Shown here in pieces: positions 1 to 6,856 of a stretch of DNA of 9,531 bases. Each line of letters opens with the position of its first letter. The first letter of the stretch is position 1. Origin of the DNA: Flavobacteriaceae bacterium UBA5079 (GTDB lineage Bacteria; Bacteroidota; Bacteroidia; Flavobacteriales; Flavobacteriaceae). The stretch lies in contig DIAL01000124.1 of NCBI GenBank assembly GCA_002414705.1, forward strand, positions 536-10,066. The letters are read 5' to 3'. The translations under genes and the position numbers were made by a program. Under the pieces are notes generated by a model. The model was given only the letters and a program-made list of their open reading frames with translations. It made no database searches and was not told the origin of the DNA.

Positions 1-27
1 TGAGATTAGCTGCGCTGAATCTTCGAT

Positions 28-45
28 TTCCCGCTTTCGCAAGAA
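28..45 (-). terminator. Hairpin downstream of the PBP gene, possible terminator or dispersed hairpin repeat
   Basis: Two nt past the PBP stop, the minus-strand transcript can form a 7-bp stem closed by a GAAA (GNRA) tetraloop: UUCUUGC / GCGGGAA with two G-U wobbles. The wobble pairs become C-A mismatches in plus-strand RNA, so the hairpin is stable only in the direction of the PBP transcript. No U-tract follows, so classical intrinsic termination is doubtful. It could instead be a 3'-end stabiliser or a member of the short GCGAAAGC-type hairpin repeats I recall from Bacteroidota intergenic regions. Confidence 0.4.
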
Positions 46-47
46 TA

Positions 48-2384
48 CTAAAAATCTAGTTCATCTGGAATTTCTTCAGCTGGAACACTTTCATCACCTG
101 TTTCTACATAATCCTCACAATCTACTTGAATGGTTAAATCTTTTGGTGCTTCAAAGTCCACTGTAGAAATGTCCAATTCTTCATCATCCATACAACTGCG
201 CATATACATACCCCAAATTGGTAATGCCATAGCAGCACCTTGACCATAGGTAATAGTTTTAAAGTGTGTAGCACGATCTTCTGCACCAACCCAAACACCT
301 GTGACTAAATTTGGCACCATACCCATAAACCAACCATCACTTTGGTTTTGTGTGGTTCCCGTTTTTCCTGCAATTGGGTTTTTAAACTCATACGGATAGC
401 CTGTTACGATTTCGCGGTAATCGGCTCGATAAGCATCTGCTCCTTTAGTCCGTAAACGTGTTCCGGAACCACCACGTGTAACACCTTCCATCAGTTTTAC
501 GGTTACATAAGCCGTTTCGGCACTTATAACATCGCGAGATTCTGGTGTAAATTGATATAATACCGTTCCGTTTTTATCTTCAATATGTGTTACCATAACG
601 GGTTTGGTGTAAACACCTTGATTAGCAAAGGTTGCATAGGCTGCTACCATTTCATACACGCTTAAATCTGCTGTTCCTAATGCAATAGATGGTACAGCTG
701 GAATTTCAGATTCCACACCTAGTTTTTTAACTAAATCTATAACCGGCTGTGGACCCACTTTATCCATTAATCGGGCTGTAATAGTATTTACGGAATTTGC
801 TAATGCGTCTTGCAGTGTTAATTCGCCAGCATAATTTCCATCGGAATTTTTTGGTGTCCAAGGTTCTGGATTTCCAAATTTCAGGGCTTCAATGGTTATT
901 TGCGATTGTGGCATTTTATAACAAGGTGATAAATGCAGCTGGTCTATAGCTGTAGCATATACAAACGGCTTAAAGGTTGAACCTACTTGGCGTTTTCCTT
1001 GATTAACATGGTCATACTGAAAGTGTCTATAATTCATTCCACCAACCCATGCTTTTACATGTCCTGTTAACGGATCCATAGACATCATACCTGGATGTAA
1101 GAATTTCTTGTAATACCGCATAGAATCTATAGGTTTCATAATGGTATCCACCTCACCTTTCCATGAAAAAATAGTCATTTGAGTCGCTACATCAAAAGAA
1201 GCTATAATGTCTTTATCACTCTTACCGTCCTTTTTCATAACACGCCAGCGCTCTGATTGACGCATACCACGATTCATTAAAGATTCGATTTCGTTTTTAT
1301 CTAACTCTAAAAATGGTGCTGTTGGATTTCTGTCTGGCTTGTTTTGATTGTCAAATTCTGCCTGTAGTCGTGGCATGTGTTTTTGTACAGCTTCTTCAGC
1401 ATAACTCTGCATGCGCGAGTCTATTGTTGTGTAAACCTTTAAGCCATCGCCATATAAATTATATTTTTCGCCATCTGGTTTTGGATTGTTTTTAATCCAA
1501 TCTTTCATAAAACCATCTAAATAGGCTCGGAAATACGTAGCTATTCCATCTCTGTGTGATTGTGGCGAATAGCGCAAATCCAATTCCGTTTCTTGTAGCG
1601 AATCCTTTACAGTTTCAGAAATGTAATCATACTTTTCCATTTGATCTAGAACTACATTTCGGCGATTTCTAGTACCTACTGGGTTTTTATGATCTCTTGG
1701 GTTGTATAACGATGAGTTTTTAAACATGCCAACCAACATAGCCGATTCTTTTATATCCAACTCATTAGGTTCTTTATCGAAATAAATACTGGCAGCAGAA
1801 CGAATGCCATCAGCATTATTACCAAAATCATAAATATTGAAATACATGGCTATAATTTCCTCTTTGGTATATTGACGTTCTAGTTTTGTAGCAATAATCC
1901 ACTCTTTTACTTTTTGCGTGTATTTATCTAACCCTTTGGAACGAACACCAACAAATAATTGTCGCGCTAATTGTTGAGAAATAGTACTGGCTCCACCCTT
2001 TGATCCTAGATAAACAAGCGCTCTTAATGTACCTCGTGCATCAATTCCAGAATGGTCGTAATGTCTTGCATCTTCAGTTGCTATTAACGCATCTACTAAA
2101 TGTTGTGGTAACTCATCAAAACTAACAGGTGTACGGTTATCATTAAAATAGAATTTACCAAGTGTTTTGGCATCCGATGAAATAATTTCGGTTGCTAAAT
2201 TTGTTTTCGGATTTTCCAAAACGGTATAGTCCGGTAATTCTCCAAAAACGCCCCATGATGCTAATAAAAATAGCAAAACAACAGCTGAAATACCGCTTAA
2301 AAATAATATCCAAAACCAACGTACATACCGTTGAAATTCATTGGATGTATCTACCTGTTTTTTTGTTTGTTTCTTTTTAGCCAT
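48..2384 (-). CDS. Class A penicillin-binding protein (bifunctional glycosyltransferase/transpeptidase, PBP1A type)
   Basis: This enzyme polymerises lipid II into glycan strands and cross-links the stem peptides on the periplasmic face of the inner membrane. The 778-residue protein has a basic cytoplasmic N-terminus, one membrane anchor at about 22-47, and a GT51 domain with the catalytic-Glu motif TEDARHYDHSG (E104) and GGASTISQQ (130-138). The penicillin-binding transpeptidase follows with all three signatures: SxxK (S469-K472 in GSTFKPF), SVN (531-533) and KTGT (674-677). The C-terminus is a short acidic tail rich in Asp and Glu. Both domains look complete and the length is normal for the family. 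The start is the ATG at 2384, before a Lys-rich stretch, 27 nt after the gldH stop, so it is probably co-transcribed with gldH and the ricT-like gene. Names used for relatives vary (mrcA, ponA, pbp1A), so no symbol is given. Confidence 0.95.
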   Translation of the reverse strand: MAKKKQTKKQVDTSNEFQRYVRWFWILFLSGISAVVLLFLLASWGVFGELPDYTVLENPKTNLATEIISSDAKTLGKFYFNDNRTPVSFDELPQHLVDALIATEDARHYDHSGIDARGTLRALVYLGSKGGASTISQQLARQLFVGVRSKGLDKYTQKVKEWIIATKLERQYTKEEIIAMYFNIYDFGNNADGIRSAASIYFDKEPNELDIKESAMLVGMFKNSSLYNPRDHKNPVGTRNRRNVVLDQMEKYDYISETVKDSLQETELDLRYSPQSHRDGIATYFRAYLDGFMKDWIKNNPKPDGEKYNLYGDGLKVYTTIDSRMQSYAEEAVQKHMPRLQAEFDNQNKPDRNPTAPFLELDKNEIESLMNRGMRQSERWRVMKKDGKSDKDIIASFDVATQMTIFSWKGEVDTIMKPIDSMRYYKKFLHPGMMSMDPLTGHVKAWVGGMNYRHFQYDHVNQGKRQVGSTFKPFVYATAIDQLHLSPCYKMPQSQITIEALKFGNPEPWTPKNSDGNYAGELTLQDALANSVNTITARLMDKVGPQPVIDLVKKLGVESEIPAVPSIALGTADLSVYEMVAAYATFANQGVYTKPVMVTHIEDKNGTVLYQFTPESRDVISAETAYVTVKLMEGVTRGGSGTRLRTKGADAYRADYREIVTGYPYEFKNPIAGKTGTTQNQSDGWFMGMVPNLVTGVWVGAEDRATHFKTITYGQGAAMALPIWGMYMRSCMDDEELDISTVDFEAPKDLTIQVDCEDYVETGDESVPAEEIPDELDF

Positions 2385-2411
2385 TGTATGAAAACTACTT
2401 TAAAATGGATT

Positions 2412-2912
2412 TTATTGTACGTGTATTTCTGGACGTTCTATACGAAAACCAACATCTGTTATACCTTCTAAATTTATAACGCCATTTACCTTGCCATTTT
2501 CACGCATGGCTTGTTGAATTTTTATTTGATAATCGCCAGATTCGGTAAAAATAACACCTTCTTTATACCAGAGTTTACTTTCTTTAACATCTGTAAAACC
2601 AGTCCCTAACAATTCGCCATTAGGCTTCGCCATTTTATATTGTAAGGTATCCTTAACCACTTTCCCGTTTGGAAAATCCATTTCAACAATTAAATACAGA
2701 TTATTAAAAGGGTATTTATTGTTATTGCGCAGATTTACAAATAAATTATACGGATTTATAGAATCTGGTGCTTGAAAATTAAATTGCACAACAGAATCTT
2801 TATGCCACTGGTTTGGAACCGATTTATACGTATCATAAACCCGATTGGAGTCGCAAGCTGTTACAACGAAAAAACCCATAATTGCGACAAGCAAAAATTT
2901 ATTTGGCATCAT
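2412..2912 (-). CDS. gldH: Gliding motility lipoprotein GldH
   Basis: GldH is an envelope lipoprotein required for gliding motility in Flavobacterium johnsoniae, and homologues are widespread in Bacteroidota. From the ATG at 2912 the protein has 166 residues. It opens with a short signal peptide (MMPNKFLLVAIMGFFVV) ending in the lipobox VTAC, with the lipidated Cys at 20. The mature part begins DSNRVYDTYKSVPNQWHKDS and looks like a beta-rich domain, as in the family. The same frame is open back to an ATG at 2978, but that start would bury the signal peptide behind 22 residues, so the double ATG (2912 or 2909) is preferred. It overlaps the end of the ricT-like gene by 14 nt (11 from the second ATG) in a different frame, which suggests translational coupling. 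The assignment rests on the lipoprotein features, size, conserved N-terminal pattern and the ricT/PBP neighbourhood. Confidence 0.85.
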   Translation of the reverse strand: MMPNKFLLVAIMGFFVVTACDSNRVYDTYKSVPNQWHKDSVVQFNFQAPDSINPYNLFVNLRNNNKYPFNNLYLIVEMDFPNGKVVKDTLQYKMAKPNGELLGTGFTDVKESKLWYKEGVIFTESGDYQIKIQQAMRENGKVNGVINLEGITDVGFRIERPEIHVQ

Positions 2913-4275
2913 CGGAATTATTCTTTTTGCCTTGTGGTTTCCGTTTTCTTGGATTTGGTTTATTTGGTTTATCAGCACCTGTTTTAGCGTTTGTATTAGC
3001 GTCTTTGTTTACCGGTTCTTTCCTAGGGTTTGGTCTATTTCTAGGTTTTGGCTTATTCGTATTTGGCTTATTACCTCTTGGTTTATCTCCATCTTTAGCA
3101 GACGCATCTGTAGGAGTTGCATGCGCTTTATTTGGAGGTCTGTTACCCTTCTTGTTATTACTTTTACGTTTTTTATTGCGTTTTGGACCATCAAAACGTG
3201 TTAAACTATCTTGTCCAACAACGTTTTCATATTCGCTTTTAGTATCTTTTACCAACTCTACAGCATACTCTTCTAAACTGGCAGGCTTTTTCTTTTCTTT
3301 ATTAAGCGCTATAATTTCATTAGCTTGATCGGTAGTAATTAAGTGCCAATTCATCCATTCGCCTTCGTAGGCATACCACATGTGACCTTTAAAAATATCC
3401 GTTTTCTGGCAAACAGCTGTTCCTTTTTCGGTGTATAGTTTTACTTCTGTCTTCGGAAAATCTTTAAGCGCATCCAAATACGTATCTAACTCATAATTTA
3501 AACAGCATTTTAACTTCCCACATTGTCCTGCCAGTTTAAGCGGATTTAATGATAATTGCTGATAACGAGCAGCTGATGTGCTTACTGAACGAAAATCTGT
3601 TAACCATGTAGAGCAACATAATTCCCGACCACAAGAACCAATTCCGCCTAAACGAGATGCTTCCTGGCGGAAACCAACTTGTTTCATTTCAATACGTGTT
3701 TTGAATTCTTTGGCGAATAATTTAATAAGCTCTCTAAAATCCACACGCTCTTCGGCTGTGTAGTAAAATGTTGCTTTGCTAGCATCACCTTGATATTCGA
3801 TATCTGAAATTTTCATGTGTAATTTCAAATCGATAGCAAACTGACGTGCCTTCACTTTCATCGGCTCTTCTAAATCGCGTGCATCACTCCAAATATCAAT
3901 ATCTTTTTGAGATGCTTTTCGGTATATTTTAAAAAATTCAGGATCGGTTTCCGAAACTTTTTTACGTTTCATTTGTACGCGAACCAATTCACCTGTTAAG
4001 GTAAACATGCCAATATCATGACCATATTCCCCTTGGGTAGCCACTATATCTCCTATACTTAACGTTAAATTTTCTGTGTTTTTATAATAGTGTTTTCGGC
4101 CGTTTTTAAAACGTACCTCTACCCAATTAAATGGCTCTTCGCCATTGGGTAATGTCATGTTAGCAAGCCAATCAAATACCGTTAGTTTGTTACAACTATC
4201 CGTACCGCAAGTGCCATTGCTTTTACATCCTCTTGGCTGACCATCTTTTCCTGTTGAACAACTTCCACAAGCCAT
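2899..4275 (-). CDS. RicT/PSP1-family Fe-S regulatory-complex protein (YaaT-like) with a long basic tail
   Basis: This 458-residue protein contains the PSP1 C-terminal domain of Bacillus subtilis RicT (YaaT), part of a complex that binds [4Fe-4S] clusters and acts in RNA maturation. The core at about 48-300 carries the two family signatures CGRELCC (215-221) and CGKLKCC (252-258), plus C289. The N-terminus adds a second Cys-rich patch (C3, C6, C17, C23, C28). Residues about 363-458 form a low-complexity Lys/Asn/Pro/Arg tail (repeated NKP and PNPRK words) that is likely disordered and could bind nucleic acid or acidic partners. The single convincing start is the ATG at 4275 (MACGSCSTGK), preceded by an AU-rich leader. 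It is the first gene of the run into gldH and the PBP gene. Its role in Bacteroidota is not established; the linkage suggests an envelope or motility connection. Confidence 0.88.
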   Translation of the reverse strand: MACGSCSTGKDGQPRGCKSNGTCGTDSCNKLTVFDWLANMTLPNGEEPFNWVEVRFKNGRKHYYKNTENLTLSIGDIVATQGEYGHDIGMFTLTGELVRVQMKRKKVSETDPEFFKIYRKASQKDIDIWSDARDLEEPMKVKARQFAIDLKLHMKISDIEYQGDASKATFYYTAEERVDFRELIKLFAKEFKTRIEMKQVGFRQEASRLGGIGSCGRELCCSTWLTDFRSVSTSAARYQQLSLNPLKLAGQCGKLKCCLNYELDTYLDALKDFPKTEVKLYTEKGTAVCQKTDIFKGHMWYAYEGEWMNWHLITTDQANEIIALNKEKKKPASLEEYAVELVKDTKSEYENVVGQDSLTRFDGPKRNKKRKSNNKKGNRPPNKAHATPTDASAKDGDKPRGNKPNTNKPKPRNRPNPRKEPVNKDANTNAKTGADKPNKPNPRKRKPQGKKNNSDDAK

Positions 4276-4395
4276 AAATTAATAATATATATTGATTCTG
4301 AAACCTTATGCTTCAGAAGACGATTAATACTCTGTTATAAGATGTAAATATACTATTATTATACTGACTTGAAAAGTCTATTTTTTAAAAGGAAA
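4276..4395 (-). promoter_or_regulatory. Intergenic region with tentative promoter for the ricT-gldH-PBP unit
   Basis: This 120-nt minus-strand gap separates the radical SAM gene from the ricT-like gene. A candidate -7 box, TATATTTA (4352-4345), differs from TAnnTTTG at the last base. TTC (4373-4371) lies 18 nt upstream as a weak -33. That would give a leader of about 60 nt. A small inverted repeat, GACTT-TTC-AAGTC (4378-4366), sits just downstream of the radical SAM stop. It could be a weak terminator but lacks a U-tract, so some read-through from the upstream genes is possible. Confidence 0.35.
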
Positions 4396-5400
4396 TTAAT
4401 TAAATTCTATTTCATAGTTCAACCGATTTGAAAGCGATTTTAATTCCGATTTCGATTTAAAAATATTGCTAAACAATAACTTGCTCCAGCCAATTTTATT
4501 AGAATACGAATTAAAACTTTCTTCGCGCCAATTAAATCCTTCGCGCCAGAATTTCTGTGGAGATATGTAGCAGAACGTATAATCGAAAATAAAACTAGAA
4601 TCGTTTACTTGTTCGTGCTTTGGAATGGTATCTGAAGCTAAAAGTGTGATGTTATTGGCTTTGCAACTTGATTTTATTTGGCTAATTATTTTAGGATAAT
4701 CGGCTCTTAAGGTTTCCAAATCGAAATTGTTGTATTCGGTATTTCCAATTTTTTGAATGGGACGAATTTGTAAAATATCAAAACTTTCGCCATTAAAATG
4801 CTCAAAGAAATCAGCCAATTCGTAAAAATTATCTTTGTTAAAAGTATAATTGATACGCACCTTAAAATCGTATAGCTTTTTCAATTTTTCGAAGGCTTGG
4901 AAAGCCGCATGAAATTTTTCGTAACTGGCTTTTTTCATAAAGTTTTCATAGCTTTCTTTATGGACTCCGTGAAGGGAAATAGTAAACTCGTTGAGTCCAG
5001 CTTTTAAAAGTGCTTCAATTTTTTCTTCATCTAACAAATTAGCATTGGTAGTTATGGATATATAAGGCACCTTATATTTTTTGCCTAGTTTTACAACATT
5101 AACCAAATCCTTATAAAGCGTTGGTTCTGTACCACAACCAATTTGAAGTTTTAAAGCACGTTTAAAAATGGTTTTAGCAACCTGTTCCAACTCGTCCTCT
5201 TTAAATTGTCCTTTTAAGGTTTTTACATAATCAGCATCTGTAAAATAACACATTTTACAGCGCAAGTTACAAGCCATAACGGGATCTAAATTTACAGCCA
5301 AGTAGCGTTGATTAAACGTGTGTAACACGTAAAGCCCCAGAAATTTAATTCTGTGGCTTTTTATTTTTCTGTTTAATTTTAGCAGCTTGTAAACGTTCAT
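4396..5400 (-). CDS. Radical SAM domain protein, function unknown
   Basis: The 334-residue protein has the radical SAM cluster motif CNLRCKMC (C44, C48, C51), which binds a [4Fe-4S] cluster and S-adenosylmethionine to make the 5'-deoxyadenosyl radical. A glycine-motif equivalent, GCGTEP (88-93), follows where GGGEP is usual; then come TTNANLL (117-123) and ISLHG (141-145), as expected along the partial TIM barrel. After the core there is no Cys-rich SPASM or Twitch-type cluster; only scattered C246 and C277 are present. The C-terminal quarter is rich in Phe, Trp, Ser and Lys and I do not recognise it. The ATG at 5400 abuts the trhO stop (TAA then ATG, no spacer), so the two genes are very likely one operon with coupled translation. 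The substrate cannot be told from sequence; a role in RNA or peptide modification is only a guess from its neighbour. Confidence 0.85.
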   Translation of the reverse strand: MNVYKLLKLNRKIKSHRIKFLGLYVLHTFNQRYLAVNLDPVMACNLRCKMCYFTDADYVKTLKGQFKEDELEQVAKTIFKRALKLQIGCGTEPTLYKDLVNVVKLGKKYKVPYISITTNANLLDEEKIEALLKAGLNEFTISLHGVHKESYENFMKKASYEKFHAAFQAFEKLKKLYDFKVRINYTFNKDNFYELADFFEHFNGESFDILQIRPIQKIGNTEYNNFDLETLRADYPKIISQIKSSCKANNITLLASDTIPKHEQVNDSSFIFDYTFCYISPQKFWREGFNWREESFNSYSNKIGWSKLLFSNIFKSKSELKSLSNRLNYEIEFN

Positions 5401-6471
5401 TTAGATGTTTTTGCTTAGGGTATCAAATATATTTCGCAAGTCCTTTTTGTATGGTAAATGATCGGCTCGCCCTTTTTTAAAGATGTCGTTACTATTACCT
5501 TGCCCTTTGCGTAAGGCTTTTTGCTCTTCGAAAGATAACTGAATTATATCTTGACAGGTAGTAGAACAGCAATTTTCCATTTTTTCTTTACACGCTTGAC
5601 ACTGAATAAAGAGTAAATGGCAAGCTTCATTAGCACAATTTGTGTGTAAATCTGCAGGTTCGCCACATTGGTGACAATGTGCAATAACATGGTCTGAAAT
5701 ACGTTCTGAACGACGCTCGTCAAAAACAAAATTTTTTCCTATAAATTTATTCTCTAAACCTTTAGCTTCTACTTGACGCACATAATTTATAATACCACCT
5801 TCTAATTGAAACACATTTTTAAACCCTTTATGTTTGTAATACGCACTCGCTTTTTCGCAACGAATACCTCCTGTACAATACATAACTAATTTTTTATCTT
5901 CTTTATGGTCTCTTAAATCGGCTTCAATAATATCTAAAGATTCGCGAAAGGTATCTACATCTGGTTTTACGGCATTTATAAAATGGCCAATTTCGCTTTC
6001 ATAATGATTTCGCATATCTACTAAAACCACGTTTGGATCGTCAATTAATTGGTTAAATTGTTCTGCTTCTACGTGAATACCTTTGTTGGTCACATCAAAA
6101 GTGTCATCATTTAATCCATCGGCTACAATTTTATCACGAACCTTTACTTTCAATTTTAAAAATGAAAAATTATCGTGTTCAATAGCGATATTTAATCGTA
6201 CGTTTTCTAAAAATGAAATGGTATCTAGATGATTTTTAAATGCATTAAAATTATCTGCTGGTACAGAAAGTTGAGCGTTTATGCCTTCATTTGCCACATA
6301 AATACGTCCTAAAACGTCTTGTTTGTCCCAGTTTAGAAATAAGTGATCTCTAAAAATGTGTGGATTGTCAATTTTCGCGTATTTGTAGAAAGAGATAGTC
6401 AAGCGTTCTTTTCCCGCTTGCTCAATAAGTTCTGCTCTTTCTTTAGCGCTTAAGGTATTGTACAGTTGCAT
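5401..6471 (-). CDS. trhO: tRNA uridine(34) hydroxylase, rhodanese-related (TrhO/YceA family)
   Basis: TrhO uses oxygen to hydroxylate wobble uridine 34 to 5-hydroxyuridine, the first step toward cmo5U/mcmo5U-type modifications that widen codon reading. The 356-residue length matches the family (E. coli YceA is about 350). The N-terminal domain has the conserved block NEGINAQLSVP (61-71). The rhodanese domain (about 133-235) carries the active loop CTGGIRCEK with catalytic Cys199, followed by VFQLEGGIINY (220-230). The C-terminal region has the family's Cys-rich extension: HCHQCG (265-270), C279, C284, QCQAC (290-294), CC (301-302) and C306, probably metal binding. The start is the ATG at 6471, about 32 nt below a promoter-predicted transcription start. 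The ORF ends directly against the radical SAM start. All key residues are present. Confidence 0.93.
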   Translation of the reverse strand: MQLYNTLSAKERAELIEQAGKERLTISFYKYAKIDNPHIFRDHLFLNWDKQDVLGRIYVANEGINAQLSVPADNFNAFKNHLDTISFLENVRLNIAIEHDNFSFLKLKVKVRDKIVADGLNDDTFDVTNKGIHVEAEQFNQLIDDPNVVLVDMRNHYESEIGHFINAVKPDVDTFRESLDIIEADLRDHKEDKKLVMYCTGGIRCEKASAYYKHKGFKNVFQLEGGIINYVRQVEAKGLENKFIGKNFVFDERRSERISDHVIAHCHQCGEPADLHTNCANEACHLLFIQCQACKEKMENCCSTTCQDIIQLSFEEQKALRKGQGNSNDIFKKGRADHLPYKKDLRNIFDTLSKNI

Positions 6472-6509
6472 GCTATACTAATGTTTAAGGTTAAAGATTA
6501 TTTTAGCTG

Positions 6510-6539
6510 CAAATGTACTATTTTTTGTGTGAATGGGAA
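6510..6539 (-). promoter_or_regulatory. Housekeeping-type promoter of trhO
   Basis: On the minus strand, TACATTTG (6517-6510) is an exact match to the Bacteroidota -7 consensus TAnnTTTG and is followed by CA. TTC (6539-6537) lies 19 nt upstream, one mismatch from the -33 TTG. Transcription would start near 6503, giving a leader of about 32 nt for trhO. It lies immediately below the terminator at 6551-6585, so trhO appears insulated from the upstream micropeptide unit. Confidence 0.7.
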
Positions 6540-6550
6540 TTTCCACCAAA

Positions 6551-6585
6551 CAAAAAGCACTTTATAAGGGTTTATAAAGTGCTTT
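6551..6585 (-). terminator. Strong intrinsic terminator of the micropeptide transcription unit
   Basis: A perfect 14-bp stem (AAAGCACTTTATAA at 6554-6567, its reverse complement at 6572-6585) encloses a 4-nt loop. Read on the minus strand it is followed by a T-run (TTTTTGTTT, counting the end of the stem), which makes a classical intrinsic terminator. Read on the plus strand the tail is AAGTAGACT with no U-tract and there is no plus-strand gene before it. The terminator therefore belongs to a minus-strand transcript starting between here and recA, which is where the 30-codon ORF lies. Confidence 0.85.
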
Positions 6586-6641
6586 AAGTAGACTAACTCG
6601 TTATTACTATTTTTTTTAATTCAAAAAAATAACAATCCGAG

Positions 6642-6734
6642 CTAACCACCATCGGCTTTACAGCTTCCGTTTATTAAAACAGTAACTGAAACGCCTAATT
6701 CGCCAATTAATAATATTTTTCTATTAAATCTCAT
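6642..6734 (-). CDS. Putative 30-residue micropeptide, membrane or lipopeptide-like, unrecognised
   Basis: The ATG at 6734 opens a 30-codon frame ending in TAG. The product starts MRFNRKILLIGELG (basic, then hydrophobic), continues VSVTVLIN, and ends GSCKADGG. This is a miniature signal-peptide or membrane-helix profile with a single Cys at 25. The lipobox is poor (Asn at -3), so lipidation is uncertain; if it occurred, the mature peptide would be only six residues. I do not recognise the family. Three things argue for a real gene: an ECF-like promoter element ends 25 nt before the start, a strong terminator in the same orientation follows about 56 nt after the stop, and the region is otherwise empty between two well-separated transcription units. 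The unit could also be a small RNA with incidental coding. Against it is the short length, which could arise by chance. Confidence 0.5.
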   Translation of the reverse strand: MRFNRKILLIGELGVSVTVLINGSCKADGG

Positions 6735-6759
6735 ATCAAAAGTTTCCCAGCTTTATTAA

Positions 6760-6789
6760 GTAGATGCAAAAACAACAAAAAGGTTGCGT
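6760..6789 (-). promoter_or_regulatory. ECF-like promoter element, copy 1 (drives micropeptide unit)
   Basis: Read on the minus strand this begins ACGCAACC (6789-6782), has a 15-nt T-rich spacer (6781-6767) and ends CATCTAC (6766-6760). The AAC-containing -35 with a CATCTA -10 at this spacing is ECF-like and unlike the TTG/TAnnTTTG housekeeping form. It matches the element at 7902-7931 at 28 of 30 positions, and the latter precedes an operon encoding an ECF sigma factor. It lies 25 nt upstream of the micropeptide ATG. Confidence 0.65.
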
Positions 6790-6796
6790 CATAAAA

Positions 6797-6826
6797 TTGT
6801 AAAGTAAAAAAAGAGTGGTATTTTAG
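6797..6826 (+). promoter_or_regulatory. Housekeeping-type promoter of recA
   Basis: TTG (6797-6799), a 19-nt spacer and TATTTTAG followed by CA (6819-6826) match the Bacteroidota TTG / TAnnTTTG promoter with one mismatch. Transcription would begin near 6833, giving a short leader of about 24 nt before the recA ATG. No clear palindromic LexA-type operator is visible around it. Its -33 element is only 7 nt from the divergent ECF-like -35 at 6782-6789. Confidence 0.6.
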
Positions 6827-6856
6827 CAGCACTTTCACAAGATAAAAAATACAGAA

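Noticed and set aside
2913..2978. Upstream ATG extension of gldH to 2978
   Set aside because: It would add 22 polar residues before a clear lipoprotein signal peptide and increase the overlap with the ricT-like gene to 80 nt.
2882..3328. Plus-strand open frame of 148 codons rich in Phe, Leu and Gly
   Set aside because: It is antisense to the Lys/Asn/Pro-rich tail of the ricT-like gene, whose low-complexity codons leave the opposite frames open. It has no promoter or family likeness.
4339..4371. Possible third ECF-like promoter before the ricT-like gene (a CATCTTA on the minus strand)
   Set aside because: No AACC-type -35 occurs at the right distance; the similarity is limited to CATCT.
6790..6856. 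LexA/SOS operator upstream of recA
   Set aside because: No convincing palindromic operator was found in the leader or around the promoter.
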